Below are positions 29,796-37,782 of a stretch of 55,067 bases of DNA, in pieces (position 1 is the stretch's first letter; every line of letters starts with the position of its first letter). The translations under genes and the position numbers were made by a program. The notes below the pieces were generated by a model, which worked only from the letters and a program-made list of their open reading frames with translations, was not told the DNA's origin and made no database searches. The stretch comes from Scytonema sp. UIC 10036 (GTDB lineage Bacteria; Cyanobacteriota; Cyanobacteriia; Cyanobacteriales; Nostocaceae). The stretch lies in NCBI RefSeq assembly GCF_009725235.1, contig NZ_WJFC01000082.1:1-55067 (forward strand). The letters are read 5' to 3'.

Positions 29796-29917
29796 TGTTC
29801 AATTAGCTGCACCATTCGCGTGGTGTGTCGGGTTTCGGGGTTGTGCAATGACTCAGTATTCTACCCCGGAGAGGACGCTCTAATATATAAATATTGTACT
29901 TTGCGATTTTAAACGCC

Positions 29918-30235
29918 ATGACCGAAACAAAACCAACCTGCACAGTCCGTAGAGGAAGAATATTCCCAGAAATACAGTGGACTGAGGAACAAAAAGAGCA
30001 ACGCCAAGCCGAACGAGAAGCTTTTAGAGCACGCTGTCTGCCTATTTTTGAAAGACTCAAACCAGAATTAATAGAAACTCATTACAACTGGTATATAACA
30101 ATTGAACCTGACAGCGGCGAGTATTTCATTAACCAAGACCAAATAAAAGGTGCTTTAGAAGCACGCGAGAAATATCCTAACCACAGGTTCCATACTTTCC
30201 GTATTAACGAAACAGGTGTGTGCGGGACGATATGA
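29918..30235 (+). CDS. Small conserved protein, paralogue of the gene at 43498
   Basis: 105 residues from ATG 29918 (MTETKPTCTVRRGRIFPEIQ); an earlier in-frame ATG at 29894 is not supported by the paralogue, which starts MTQLHNSDRPRRGRLFPE. Shared motifs: RRGRxFPE, QAExEAFxxR, HYNWxIxIEPxSGxYF and the C-terminus FRxNETGVCGxI. Soluble, no signal peptide. In the paralogous locus the next gene is a retropepsin-like protease starting in an ATGA overlap. Here the same ATGA is kept (30232-30235), but only a stub of the protease remains. Function unknown; perhaps a partner or regulator of that protease. Confidence 0.7.
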   Translation: MTETKPTCTVRRGRIFPEIQWTEEQKEQRQAEREAFRARCLPIFERLKPELIETHYNWYITIEPDSGEYFINQDQIKGALEAREKYPNHRFHTFRINETGVCGTI

Positions 30236-30290
30236 TAAATGGTACTTTTGGTGAGATAACTAAAATAAGTAATCATAAAATTAGTAATTA
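30232..30290 (+). pseudogene. Stub of a retropepsin-like protease gene
   Basis: From the overlapping ATG the frame reads MINGTFGEITKI, comparable with MIQGEFDDIGQL of the intact protease at 43160-43501. Homology then stops and the sequence runs into the opposing gene remnant at 30291. Confidence 0.45.
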
Positions 30291-30421
30291 TTCAAACTGC
30301 AATTCTCCTTGCTCCAACAATCGCCAATTTTCTCCTTGAGGAAGAGGAGTTACGATTCCTGCTTTAAGCAATTGAAATTTTCTAGAATATCCAGGTTGAT
30401 AGTTATGGCAAACAAAAAAGG
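30291..30421 (-). pseudogene. C-terminal part of a gene split by the mqsRA island
   Basis: On the minus strand it reads FFVCHNYQPGYSRKFQLLKA, then GIVTPLPQGENWRLLEQGEL, QFE and stop. It joins in frame to the segment at 33683-33830 (VTEHLYKAIEAFF) if the island between the 16-bp repeats is removed. The family is not named, but the pattern is that of a cyanobacterial uncharacterised protein C-terminus. Confidence 0.55.
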
Positions 30422-30620
30422 GAGCGATGCGATTTTATTGGATCGGATTTTAATTCTCAATTAGATTACCTTATTCTCAATAAAAACAGGTTTTTCGCCA
30501 CGATCGCGCCTCTGATTAGGTGATTTAGTACCCTAATTTTAAGTACCTCACAAAATCGCACTGCTCGTCCCTAAATACAATAACTTGCAAACGTCAGTAG
30601 TAGAAGAAGTAGAAGAACAG

Positions 30621-31058
30621 CTATGAAAAGGAATTAGGAACGGAATTGCTCCGCCCATTCTTGAGGATGGCAATGGCAGCCGGGTCGCGATCAAGTAGTA
30701 TAAGCGCACTAGTGATTGCGCGACTAGGCAATAAGTCCCCAGCCTCGTATTTTTGAAATGCCCGTGGCCCACCACCAATCAGTTCTCCTGCTTGAGTCTG
30801 TGTCAGTTGCAACTTTTTACGAATACGGCGAATTTCCTCCGGGTTAAGCAAACCCTCGACCCGCGCTTTCAAAATGTTAAGCATCCTGTCAGATACCTTC
30901 ATATCCTCACTTGTATGGATGCTTTCGTCCGACTCATCACAATACCAACCCGGCATATCGAATGTAATACTCGACCCGCGATAAGTTAACGTCATAGGGC
31001 GGACATCGCGGCTCATTGAAGCCCCTGTCATTGGGCAAACAGGTGTGATGTCAGTCAT
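30621..31058 (-). CDS. mqsA: MqsA-family antitoxin
   Basis: 145 residues. The N-terminal part corresponds to the MqsA metal-binding/toxin-binding region (PVCPMTGASMSRDVRPMTLT, DMPGWYCDESDESIHTSEDM). Only two of the four cysteines of the E. coli zinc site are kept (CPMT, YCDES). The C-terminal part is a helix-turn-helix: LNPEEIRRIRKKLQLTQTQA, GELIGGGPRAFQKYEAGDLL. It should neutralise MqsR and repress the operon by DNA binding. Its ATG overlaps the mqsR stop (8-nt overlap), toxin-first order as in E. coli mqsRA. Since mqsR is interrupted upstream, the antitoxin is now an orphan and its transcription may depend on the inserted element. Confidence 0.85.
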   Translation of the reverse strand: MTDITPVCPMTGASMSRDVRPMTLTYRGSSITFDMPGWYCDESDESIHTSEDMKVSDRMLNILKARVEGLLNPEEIRRIRKKLQLTQTQAGELIGGGPRAFQKYEAGDLLPSRAITSALILLDRDPAAIAILKNGRSNSVPNSFS

Positions 31059-31191
31059 TCTCCTTCTCCTTGAAAGATAGCAACAGAAACTCTGTTACTG
31101 CGTCTGCTGTAAATTTGATATAAAGGACTCCAACCTCTGATGGAACATGGTACACGTCTTGCCAAATGCGATGGTCGGCATAGCTTGTCAT
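31051..31191 (-). pseudogene. mqsR: mqsR toxin, C-terminal half
   Basis: On the minus strand it reads MTSYADHRIWQDVYHVPSEV, GVLYIKFTADAVTEFLLLSF, KEKEND and TGA overlapping mqsA. This is the C-terminal half of the MqsR RNase (motility quorum-sensing regulator family). The N-terminal half is at 33040-33215, and the two were separated by the TnpB element. Confidence 0.85.
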
Positions 31192-31414
31192 AGAGTAGCT
31201 AAATAACGGAGTAAACCGGAGTCAAACACCATCATTTCTTCACTTTCTAGGCTCACTCCGTAGTCGCTTCCAGTAGCAAGCGGATCGTAGACCCAACCAC
31301 TTGGAGCGTAGTTCGGTAGGAACCATTAGGCAGTCTACCCAAGCCTAGTACAATGAAAGTGAGAGGTTGCAGATTCTCGTTCTAGTTTCATTGCACACCT
31401 AAAACATTACTGTT
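31192..31414 (-). ncRNA. Candidate omega RNA (TnpB guide RNA) region
   Basis: TnpB guide RNAs are known to come from the 3' end of tnpB and the element right end, with the guide copied from the flanking DNA. This 223-bp non-coding stretch is in that position, and the guide would begin at the mqsR codons just below 31192. No structure was computed, so this is a position-based inference. Confidence 0.35.
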
Positions 31415-32755
31415 CTAGGCTTTCTCTCGTGCAGAGTTAGCCTGATACTTTGTACCTGTCCTAAACACGAGATTAGTTCTGTGTCGCAATATTGCTTTTA
31501 GCGCTATGTTACGTGCAGCGTTCAATCCAGAATGAGCAATGTAGCCATTAACCGTCCCCACGAAGTTAGCCCCTTTTTCATAAGACTGGAAATCAAACAA
31601 GGTCTTCGGGAATTCGTTGCTACGCCAGACCGGATTACCCCAAGGGTCAAATCTCGATGTATTACGAGGGTTAACCCTTGTTGTGAGGATGCCGTAGTCT
31701 TGGTAAGCTATTCGACTTACTTGTCGGTACACCGACGATTTTAACCAGTAAGCTCGTTTCTGGTTTGAACGACGGGAATATTTGCCACGAATCGGTTTGA
31801 GGTTGCCCAAATGTTCAAATGCAATAACTGAACAACCCCAAGTTTTTGCCAACTCAACAATTTGTCTGGCGTAGGCTCTACCCAACTCAACCTCCCGGTT
31901 GTGCAAGTTTTCCCACATCTTTGATGCAAAACCTTTGTGGATAGTACCCGTCTGCTGCATCTTTTTGGCTATCCTTCCTAGTTGTCGCTTCCTACGCTTA
32001 GTGTGGCTTGTTTGTTTGATGAAGTGACGTGTGACCTCAAACACCTCGCCCTTAGCGTTGACCTCTAGGACAGAACATATAGCAATATGACGATCTAAAT
32101 CCATGTCTACACCCAAGACTCTCAAAGAGTCTTGAGCCATAATTGTTTTAATTCCTCCCGTTGCTGGAATATACTTTTGTAGCGGAAAAACGATGTATGC
32201 CGCATTTCCTTTTACTACTACTAATGGAGAACCTTTTACCCACTCGGCATCTACTAGGGGTGCAAGGTATTGGAATTTAACCCACTTCCACTGACCATTA
32301 ACTAGTATTTTGAGTATGATAGACTGCCCATCGTCCTCTTTCCATACCCCAGCATCAAAGCTAGGAGAGAAGTTGAAAGAACGAGGCTGTAGTGGCGGTC
32401 TATGATGTTTTTGCTGATTGGGACGATTCAACCACTTCTGGTAGTTGCTATTCCAGGACTGCCAAGCACCAATAGCTTTTCTGATAGCAGCACGACGAAA
32501 TTGCACAGGAAATCCGTTAAAGGGGAATGGATATACAGTCTTCGACCCTATCGTTAACTTTTCATAATATCTCCATCCCCCATCTTCCGCAACAGGTATG
32601 TTGACACCTGACGGATGAGTGTTAACTAGTGCGAAGTAAAAATGTACAACCTCGTTAAAAGCTGCCTTGGTTTCATTTAAATCAAACCCATTCCGCTCAA
32701 GTTTACATTTAACGCTTTTAGTTGCAATCCTGAAACCTTTCTTTTTCTTCAGCAT
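31415..32755 (-). CDS. tnpB: TnpB-family RNA-guided nuclease homologue, probably nuclease-inactive
   Basis: 446 residues with a strong ribosome-binding site (GGGAGGTGATAACTA before ATG). RuvC-I is in LGVDMDLDRHIAICS (D217) and RuvC-II in GCSVIAFEHLGNL (E314). RuvC-III reads IAHSGLNAARNIALK, where the usual acidic residue two before Asn (D in DxNAARN) is Gly410. The two CxxC pairs of the zinc ribbon are also absent: VNPRNTSRFDPWGNP and NFVGTVNGYIAHSG occupy those positions. The frame is nonetheless full length. Active TnpB cuts DNA at a target-adjacent motif using an omega RNA; with the catalytic triad broken, this copy may bind without cutting. It forms the main gene of the element that splits mqsR. 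Confidence 0.85.
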   Translation of the reverse strand: MLKKKKGFRIATKSVKCKLERNGFDLNETKAAFNEVVHFYFALVNTHPSGVNIPVAEDGGWRYYEKLTIGSKTVYPFPFNGFPVQFRRAAIRKAIGAWQSWNSNYQKWLNRPNQQKHHRPPLQPRSFNFSPSFDAGVWKEDDGQSIILKILVNGQWKWVKFQYLAPLVDAEWVKGSPLVVVKGNAAYIVFPLQKYIPATGGIKTIMAQDSLRVLGVDMDLDRHIAICSVLEVNAKGEVFEVTRHFIKQTSHTKRRKRQLGRIAKKMQQTGTIHKGFASKMWENLHNREVELGRAYARQIVELAKTWGCSVIAFEHLGNLKPIRGKYSRRSNQKRAYWLKSSVYRQVSRIAYQDYGILTTRVNPRNTSRFDPWGNPVWRSNEFPKTLFDFQSYEKGANFVGTVNGYIAHSGLNAARNIALKAILRHRTNLVFRTGTKYQANSAREKA

Positions 32756-32816
32756 TAGTTATCACCTCCCTTCTTGCTGTCTGCTATCTTATTAGTATAT
32801 CTGCACCTAATAAATC

Positions 32817-33002
32817 ATGCAACCAAAAAAAGGAAAAAAGAGAATAAAAAACCAACCCGTTTTTTATGATGAAATGAAGGAGAGACATATGATAGTCGTT
32901 ACTCCTACAGTATGGAAAAAGCTACAAGCTTTGGCAATTGACTCAGACCTTAGTGTTAGTGAGTGCTTGGAGCGTATTGTCAGAGATATAGACTCTGATT
33001 GA
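32817..33002 (+). CDS. Small basic protein, ribbon-helix-helix-like, in the TnpB element
   Basis: 61 residues: MQPKKGKKRIKNQPVFYDEM with a lysine-rich start, then HMIVVTPTVWKKLQALAIDS and a helix (LSVSECLERIVRDIDSD), a beta-helix-helix pattern like RHH DNA-binding proteins. It is divergent from tnpB across 61 bp, so it could regulate the shared promoter region. Identity is inferred only from the pattern. Confidence 0.5.
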   Translation: MQPKKGKKRIKNQPVFYDEMKERHMIVVTPTVWKKLQALAIDSDLSVSECLERIVRDIDSD

Positions 33003-33039
33003 CTCCATTTGACTCCACGATTCTCTTATCTAGTAGTAC

Positions 33040-33215
33040 GACTTGTAGAAATGCGACTTTTCCATTGTTTGAATGGTTGCTACAATTTCTGCTCGTCCAA
33101 ATCCGACGCTTGCAGCTCCTTTAATGGCACTGCTAGTCGCATTGAGACCATTCAAAGTACCTGCAACAGCTTTAAATGCTTCGAGGTCATAGGTTGGCTT
33201 TCGCTTATCCGTCAT
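33040..33215 (-). pseudogene. mqsR: mqsR toxin, N-terminal half
   Basis: Reads MTDKRKPTYDLEAFKAVAGT, then FGRAEIVATIQTMEKSHFYK and S, at which point the TnpB element begins (the frame ends YY-stop inside the element). Together with 31051-31191 it reconstitutes a normal-length MqsR of about 105 residues. ATG at 33215. Confidence 0.85.
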
Positions 33216-33225
33216 AAATTCAGAT

Positions 33226-33246
33226 TTTACACCATTAAGGTGTAAA
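33226..33246. promoter_or_regulatory. Palindromic operator candidate for MqsA
   Basis: TTTACACC-ATTAA-GGTGTAAA, an 8-bp perfect inverted repeat with ACC/GGT half-sites, 11 bases upstream of the mqsR start. E. coli MqsA binds an AACCT-N3-AGGTT palindrome in the same location, so this is a likely autoregulatory site. ACACCTTACC at 33269-33278 may be a second half-site. Confidence 0.55.
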
Positions 33247-33682
33247 AAGCAAGAATTGCTGTTTTTAACACCTTACCAACAGTAGATACAGTCGATCTTG
33301 CCAAGGTAATACAACTCTCAAGTATCAAGCTTTTTAATGTTTATTTTCCGAACCCAACATATTGATTAATTTTTTAGCTTAGCGGCAACTGCCTCGCTTG
33401 TGCTGAATGTATTGGATCTAGGGGACGTTTCTAGTCTGTTGAGGTACAAATTTATCAGCGTACACTGGTGTTCATCTGCGGTTGGTTCATTATTCTGTAC
33501 CTCACGAGAGTGGAAGTTGCTACATAACAACCAAAAGACCCCGGCTTGATAACCGAGGCAAGTGATTGGGAGAAGTTTAAATAGTGATGGGAGATATTAA
33601 TACCGAAATCTACTAAGTCCTAACCAGCTACAAAAGCAACCAAAACTAAAGTGCCAACTAGTAATGTGGCAAACAAAAAAGG

Positions 33683-33830
33683 CTTCTATTGCTTTATATA
33701 AATGTTCGGTAACTCTCAAATTTTTTTTAGGAACTAAATAATTATTTCCTTCTAAACTTAACATCCAATAAATCCCTCTACCTCGAAGAACTTTTTCGAT
33801 ATTTATTTCTTTACTGTAGATGCTATTGCA
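33683..33830 (-). pseudogene. Upstream part of the gene split by the mqsRA island
   Basis: On the minus strand it reads EKVLRGRGIYWMLSLEGNNY, then LVPKKNLRVTEHLYKAIEAF, continuing in frame into 30421-30291 across the 16-bp repeat. A stop lies just upstream (TAG near 33846), so the 5' portion of this gene is also lost. Confidence 0.5.
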
Positions 33831-34289
33831 ACTGACCTATTAGAGCCAAATTGGTGGGAGACATGGAGTTCGACGGATACAAACCTAACTGACGGCGCAA
33901 GAACTTATAATTTATCAAAATTTTTACGGGAGTTAAAGAATTTAACCGAAGACTTAATGGCTGAAGATAAGAACCAATCCCTCATAGGTCGATTTTGTTA
34001 CGCAATTCAGAGAAACTGAAAGCTAGTGTCTTACGTTTACTACTTCTAGTGACGTCAATACAATCAAAATATGGAATATCAACATACGAGCAGTTTATGA
34101 AAATCTTGCATGAACATAATGCAGATCTAGAGGCTCTACCTCGCGCAGTTAGATGAGTACAGGAGGCGGAGCCTCCCAACAAGGCATTCCCAGGTAGAAC
34201 CTGGGAACGAGGTAATATGAAGTTTCGACGGGGAACGAGAGTGGTTCCTTAGTCACTGGTTAGCGATCGCTGATTACTGGTTACTGGTC
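33831..34289. other. Decayed coding remnants, no intact gene
   Basis: Short coding-like plus-strand stretches, for example TDLLEPNWWETWSSTDTNLT (about 33829-33888) and KYGISTYEQFMKILHEHNAD (about 34067-34126) ending at a stop near 34154, but with no continuous frame and no recognised family. A dispersed palindrome follows. Confidence 0.35.
34162..34213. repeat. Dispersed palindrome, copy 2 (GGAGGCGGAGCCTCC...GCATTCCCAGG family)
   Basis: GGAGGCGGAGCCTCC, a short spacer, then GGCATTCCCAGGTAGAACCT and GGGAACGAGGT. Two adjacent stems. The same layout is seen at 44915-44966. Confidence 0.7.
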
Positions 34290-34452
34290 ACTGGTCACTG
34301 TCAGCACGGGAATCTCAACAACAAAACAAGTTCCCTTTCCTAGAGTTGAATGAAAGTATAGCCGTCCTCTGTGTTTTTCAACAACAATCTGATAACTAAT
34401 TGATAAACCCAACCCCATACCAGAACCTACAGGCTTAGTGGTAAAAAAGGGA
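34290..34452 (-). pseudogene. Histidine kinase C-terminal remnant
   Basis: On the minus strand it reads [20 protein letters not shown], then [20 protein letters not shown] and TCFVVEIPV. This is the G2-box and end of a HATPase_c domain. The upstream kinase portion is missing, replaced by the inverted-repeat element at 34453-34639. Confidence 0.75.
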
Positions 34453-34639
34453 GGTTCTTCCGTACTTAGTGGGCTAATTTCATATAAAACTTTTTTGAAA
34501 GCTTTGTGTAGTCAGCTTTTTAAGCATTATCTAAGCTAGATCGATCCATAAAGCACTTAATCACCGCATTGAAATCCCATACAATCAGGTTCAGATACGA
34601 AGCTTATTGATAATTTAGCCCACTAAGTACGGAAGAACC
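34453..34639. mobile_element. 187-bp MITE-like element with 25-bp perfect inverted repeats
   Basis: The left end GGTTCTTCCGTACTTAGTGG (continuing GCTAA to 34477) is exactly matched in reverse complement at 34615-34639. There is no coding capacity. The outer end GGTTCTTC-A/C-GTACTT is shared with the 46-bp element at 11616-11661, so both probably belong to one family. I see no clear 8-bp target duplication here, suggesting later rearrangement. Confidence 0.8.
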
Positions 34640-34746
34640 GAAATTCTCTGCCACAAAAGTGTTAAAAAATTGTTCTTGCAATCTAAATGTGTTTTAGCTG
34701 ACTACCTTAATAATGAAGCTAGGTATGCTACTTAGTGGAAAAAAAG

Positions 34747-36759
34747 ATGGCGGTAGGGCAAAATTTTATTTTAGATCTGACAACAGTTCTGGGTGCATCC
34801 GCAGTTGGAGGCTATATAGCTAATCGGCTGCGCCAACCAGTTCTGTTGGGCTATTTAGCGAGTGGATTAGTTGTAGGTCCTTTTGGTTTCAGACTCCTGA
34901 GAGAAGTTGACCAGATTAAACCTTTTGCAGAAATTGGTGTTGCTTTCTTATTGTTCGCCCTTGGCGTCGAGTTCTCCCTTGCAGAACTCAAACGGGTAAA
35001 AAATATTGCTCTTAACGGCAGTTTACTGCAAATGGGTTTAACTATTTCTTTGGTGGCATTACTATCAACTTTGGTTGGTTGGGTAGATACACCATCTCAA
35101 GGTATCTTTTTGGGGGCGGTTCTCTCCCTTTCCTCGACTGCGGTTGTTCTCAAAACTCTTACAGAACGAGGAGAAACCAATACGGTACATGGTCAAGTTA
35201 TGCTGGCAATTTTGATTGCTCAAGACTTGGCATTAGGGCTAATGCTAGCAATTTTACCAACTCTCAAGAACCCTGCCAATATTGGTTTAGCACTACTCAC
35301 TGCTTTATTAAAAGTGCTGGTGTTTCTGACAGTGGCTTTTGTTGCAGGGCGCTGGTTAGTTCCACAAGTCATGAAACGGATAGCGGAAACAGAAAATAGC
35401 GAGTTATTTCTTCTGACAGTCATTGCTCTGTGTTTGGGAGTGGCATTTATTACTGCTCAGCTTGGTCTTTCCATTGAGATGGGAGCCTTTGTTGCAGGCT
35501 TGATGATTTCTGAGATTGATTATGCCGATCAAGCTTTGGCAAAAGTTCTGCCTTTGAGAGACACTTTTGCCAGTATGTTTTTTGCTTCTATTGGGATGCT
35601 GATCGATCCCAATATCTTAATTCAAAATTTTGGCATCATTTTGGGTTTGGTTGTAGTCGTGATGATAGGAAAAGCAGCAATTGTCTTGCCTATTGTCTTG
35701 AAATTTGGCTACTCCTTTAAAACAGCAGTTATTGCGAGTTTGGGACTGAATCAAATTGGTGAATTTTCTTTTGTGTTAGCTTTAGTGGGTCGGCAACAAG
35801 GCTTGATTGCTCAAGAACAGTATTTATTACTACTAGGAACCACGGCAATTACTTTATTATTCACTCCTGTCTGTTTGCGATTTTCTCCAGTGTTAGCTAA
35901 CAAGATAATAAATATACCGTTTTTGGCTAGCTACTTACGTCAATTTCGAGATACAAAAGATTTGTCTATCCCAGAAGGGTTTCGCGATTATGTAGTTGTT
36001 GCAGGATATGGACGAGTTGGGCAAGTTGTTGTCAATATCTTACAAAATCAAGGGCATAAGGTTCTAGTTATTGACAGTAGTGAAGCAGCAATTAAACGCT
36101 TAAGAACTGAAAATATTCCTTATATTTTCGGTGATGCAGATTCAGAGTTGGTGTTAGAAAAGGCACATTTAGATAAAGCCAAAGCCCTCGCTATTGCTCT
36201 ACCCGATCCAGCTAGTACACGCTTGTTACTAAAACGCGCCTTGGAGTTAGCACCCGATTTAGATGTGGTTGCTCGTTCCCATCAGAATAAGGAAATCGAT
36301 ATTCTCACTCAATTGGGGGCGAAGGAAGTGGTGCAACCAGAGTTTGAGGCAGCATTGGAAATTGGATCGCATCTGTTGGGTACTTTGGGAGAACGCCCAT
36401 CAATTATTTACTCGCTTATGGAAGGGATGCGAAGTAACCGCTACCAAAATATTCGAGTGCAAAGTGGTACTCTTAACCCCGAACTAGATATTGCTCTCAA
36501 TGTACCAGAACTTCAGCAGCAGTGGATGGCTTTGGCAAGTGACTCTCCTTTAGTAGGTATGACACTAGCAACAGCAGATATCCGTAAAGTGACAGGAGTG
36601 ACTGTCATGGCAATTCAAAAAGGCGATGAGATACTGCATTATCCATCAGCCAAAACTGTTTTGCAAGTCGGAGATCGCTTGCTTGCAGTGGGTGAACCGG
36701 ATGAATTAGCCGCATTTCAAGTTTTGATACAAAATCAAGAAACTATTAAAGAAAACTGA
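34747..36759 (+). CDS. KefB-type monovalent cation:proton antiporter (CPA2) with RCK domain
   Basis: 670 residues from ATG 34747; a GTG at 34735 adds four residues. The N-terminal about 385 residues are a multi-spanning Na/H-exchanger-type transporter (LGYLASGLVVGPFGFRLLRE, FAEIGVAFLLFALGVEFSLA, LSSTAVVLKTL). A TrkA-N/RCK nucleotide-binding domain follows (YVVVAGYGRVGQVVVNILQN, about residue 410) and a TrkA-C domain at the end (VTVMAIQKGDEILHYPSAKT). The family exchanges K+ or Na+ for H+ across the inner or thylakoid membrane, gated by NAD(H) or nucleotides on the RCK domain. No ancillary KefF/G gene is present. Confidence 0.9.
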   Translation: MAVGQNFILDLTTVLGASAVGGYIANRLRQPVLLGYLASGLVVGPFGFRLLREVDQIKPFAEIGVAFLLFALGVEFSLAELKRVKNIALNGSLLQMGLTISLVALLSTLVGWVDTPSQGIFLGAVLSLSSTAVVLKTLTERGETNTVHGQVMLAILIAQDLALGLMLAILPTLKNPANIGLALLTALLKVLVFLTVAFVAGRWLVPQVMKRIAETENSELFLLTVIALCLGVAFITAQLGLSIEMGAFVAGLMISEIDYADQALAKVLPLRDTFASMFFASIGMLIDPNILIQNFGIILGLVVVVMIGKAAIVLPIVLKFGYSFKTAVIASLGLNQIGEFSFVLALVGRQQGLIAQEQYLLLLGTTAITLLFTPVCLRFSPVLANKIINIPFLASYLRQFRDTKDLSIPEGFRDYVVVAGYGRVGQVVVNILQNQGHKVLVIDSSEAAIKRLRTENIPYIFGDADSELVLEKAHLDKAKALAIALPDPASTRLLLKRALELAPDLDVVARSHQNKEIDILTQLGAKEVVQPEFEAALEIGSHLLGTLGERPSIIYSLMEGMRSNRYQNIRVQSGTLNPELDIALNVPELQQQWMALASDSPLVGMTLATADIRKVTGVTVMAIQKGDEILHYPSAKTVLQVGDRLLAVGEPDELAAFQVLIQNQETIKEN

Positions 36760-36878
36760 AGACTGGGCACTTGTACTGTACGTGCCTCCAAATTGTCTAT
36801 GCGATCGCGCTAGAGTAGGCATATGCCAACGCAATGACATTGGAATTAATTGGGAATACTAAATCTGGTGTTTAAGAT

Positions 36879-37406
36879 TTGGTCTATCGAGAGCGTATCA
36901 TTCATGCTTTCCCGGATTTGATGGAACAACTCTTAACAGAAAGCGATGCAAAAATTCAGTCATTAAAAAGCAAAATATTAGATGTTGTAGGGGAAAGTGG
37001 ACAAGTAATTATTGAAGTCATACCCGAATTAGAACGAATTCTTGGTCAACAACCACTAAATCAAGTATTCATGAATATTTTAGCTAATGCCATTGATGCT
37101 TTAGAAGAATCCAATAGTGGACGGAGTTTTACAGAAATTGAAGCACATCCTAACAGAATTACTGTGAAAACTTTCCGCAAAGATAATCAAGCTAAAATTC
37201 TTATTGCTGATAATGGTAAGGGAATGAGCGCGGAAGTTATACAGAAAATATTTGACCATTTATTTACAACCAAAGGAGTCGGTAAAGGGACGGGTTTGGG
37301 ATTGGCTATAGCAAGACAAATTGTTGAAGAAACCCATAGTGGCAAGTTGAGTTGTAATTCAGTTCTAGGTGAGGGAACAGAGTTCTTGATTGAAATTCCA
37401 ATCTGA
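36879..37406 (+). pseudogene. Chimeric remnant of a multidomain AAA/GAF/histidine kinase
   Basis: The first about 55 residues (MVYRERIIHAFPDLMEQLLT...EVIPELERILGQQP) match the AAA-ATPase-like middle of very large cyanobacterial Ser/Thr-kinase-histidine-kinase proteins. The remainder jumps directly to the HATPase domain: LNQVFMNILANAIDALEE (N-box), ILIADNGKGM (G1), GVGKGTGLGLAIARQI (G2). The central 1,000 or so residues, including the phosphoacceptor His, are missing. An in-frame internal deletion explains this. The frame is open but cannot be a functional kinase. Confidence 0.7.
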
Positions 37407-37782
37407 AATATACGTAGGGTGGGCATTGCCAACCCTTTCAACGTGGATACAAATATACAGGAAATCAACTCTCTCCTCTTACCTCTGCTTACTCTGCGTC
37501 TCTGCGGTTAAATAAATTACTTTTAAACCGCTCCAGGCGCTGAGATCGCAGAGAAAAAAAATGAGAATTGCTCTACTTTGTCGTTTTAGCTAACTGGCTA
37601 AATATGAAAAAATGTAAACTTTAGAAATATCCTTCCTCTACTTCTGAAGAAAGTTATCCTTGCTAGCTTTCTCTATCTTTGGAAAGTTGTGTATTAATAT
37701 AAGAAAAGAAGTAAACAAAAAATCATGTTTAGAGAGTTGAATCTTTTGATTTGCTAGCAGTTAATGACCATATTCATTTATA
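37407..37782. other. 376-bp intergenic region, no gene
   Basis: Contains CTGCGTCTCTGCGGTTAAAT (37493-37512), a common dispersed cyanobacterial repeat also seen near 40142-40166. It must hold the promoter of the sugar ABC operon; none was pinned down. Confidence 0.4.

Larger units (their letters stand above)
31192..33039 (-). mobile_element. TnpB-only IS605/IS1341-type element inserted in mqsR
   Basis: About 1.85 kb. Borders are deduced from the split toxin: HFYKS codons end at 33040 and MTSYADH begins at 31191. There is no target duplication, as expected for single-strand (HUH TnpA-type) transposition. It contains tnpB on the minus strand and a divergent small gene. Subterminal short repeats GGAGTCAAATGGAGTCAA (left end, about 33000-33018 on the minus strand) and TTGACTCCGGTTTACTCCG (right end, about 31208-31226) are inversely related. 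No tnpA, so mobility would need help in trans. Confidence 0.85.
30406..33682. mobile_element. 3.26-kb island flanked by 16-bp direct repeats
   Basis: TGGCAAACAAAAAAGG occurs at 30406-30421 and 33667-33682. Collapsing the two copies restores a continuous minus-strand reading frame (LYKAIEAFFVCHNYQPGYS). The island carries mqsA, mqsR (itself split by a TnpB element) and the mqsR operator region, but no integrase. Acquisition by homologous or microhomology recombination, or loss of the mobilising gene, is possible. Confidence 0.7.
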
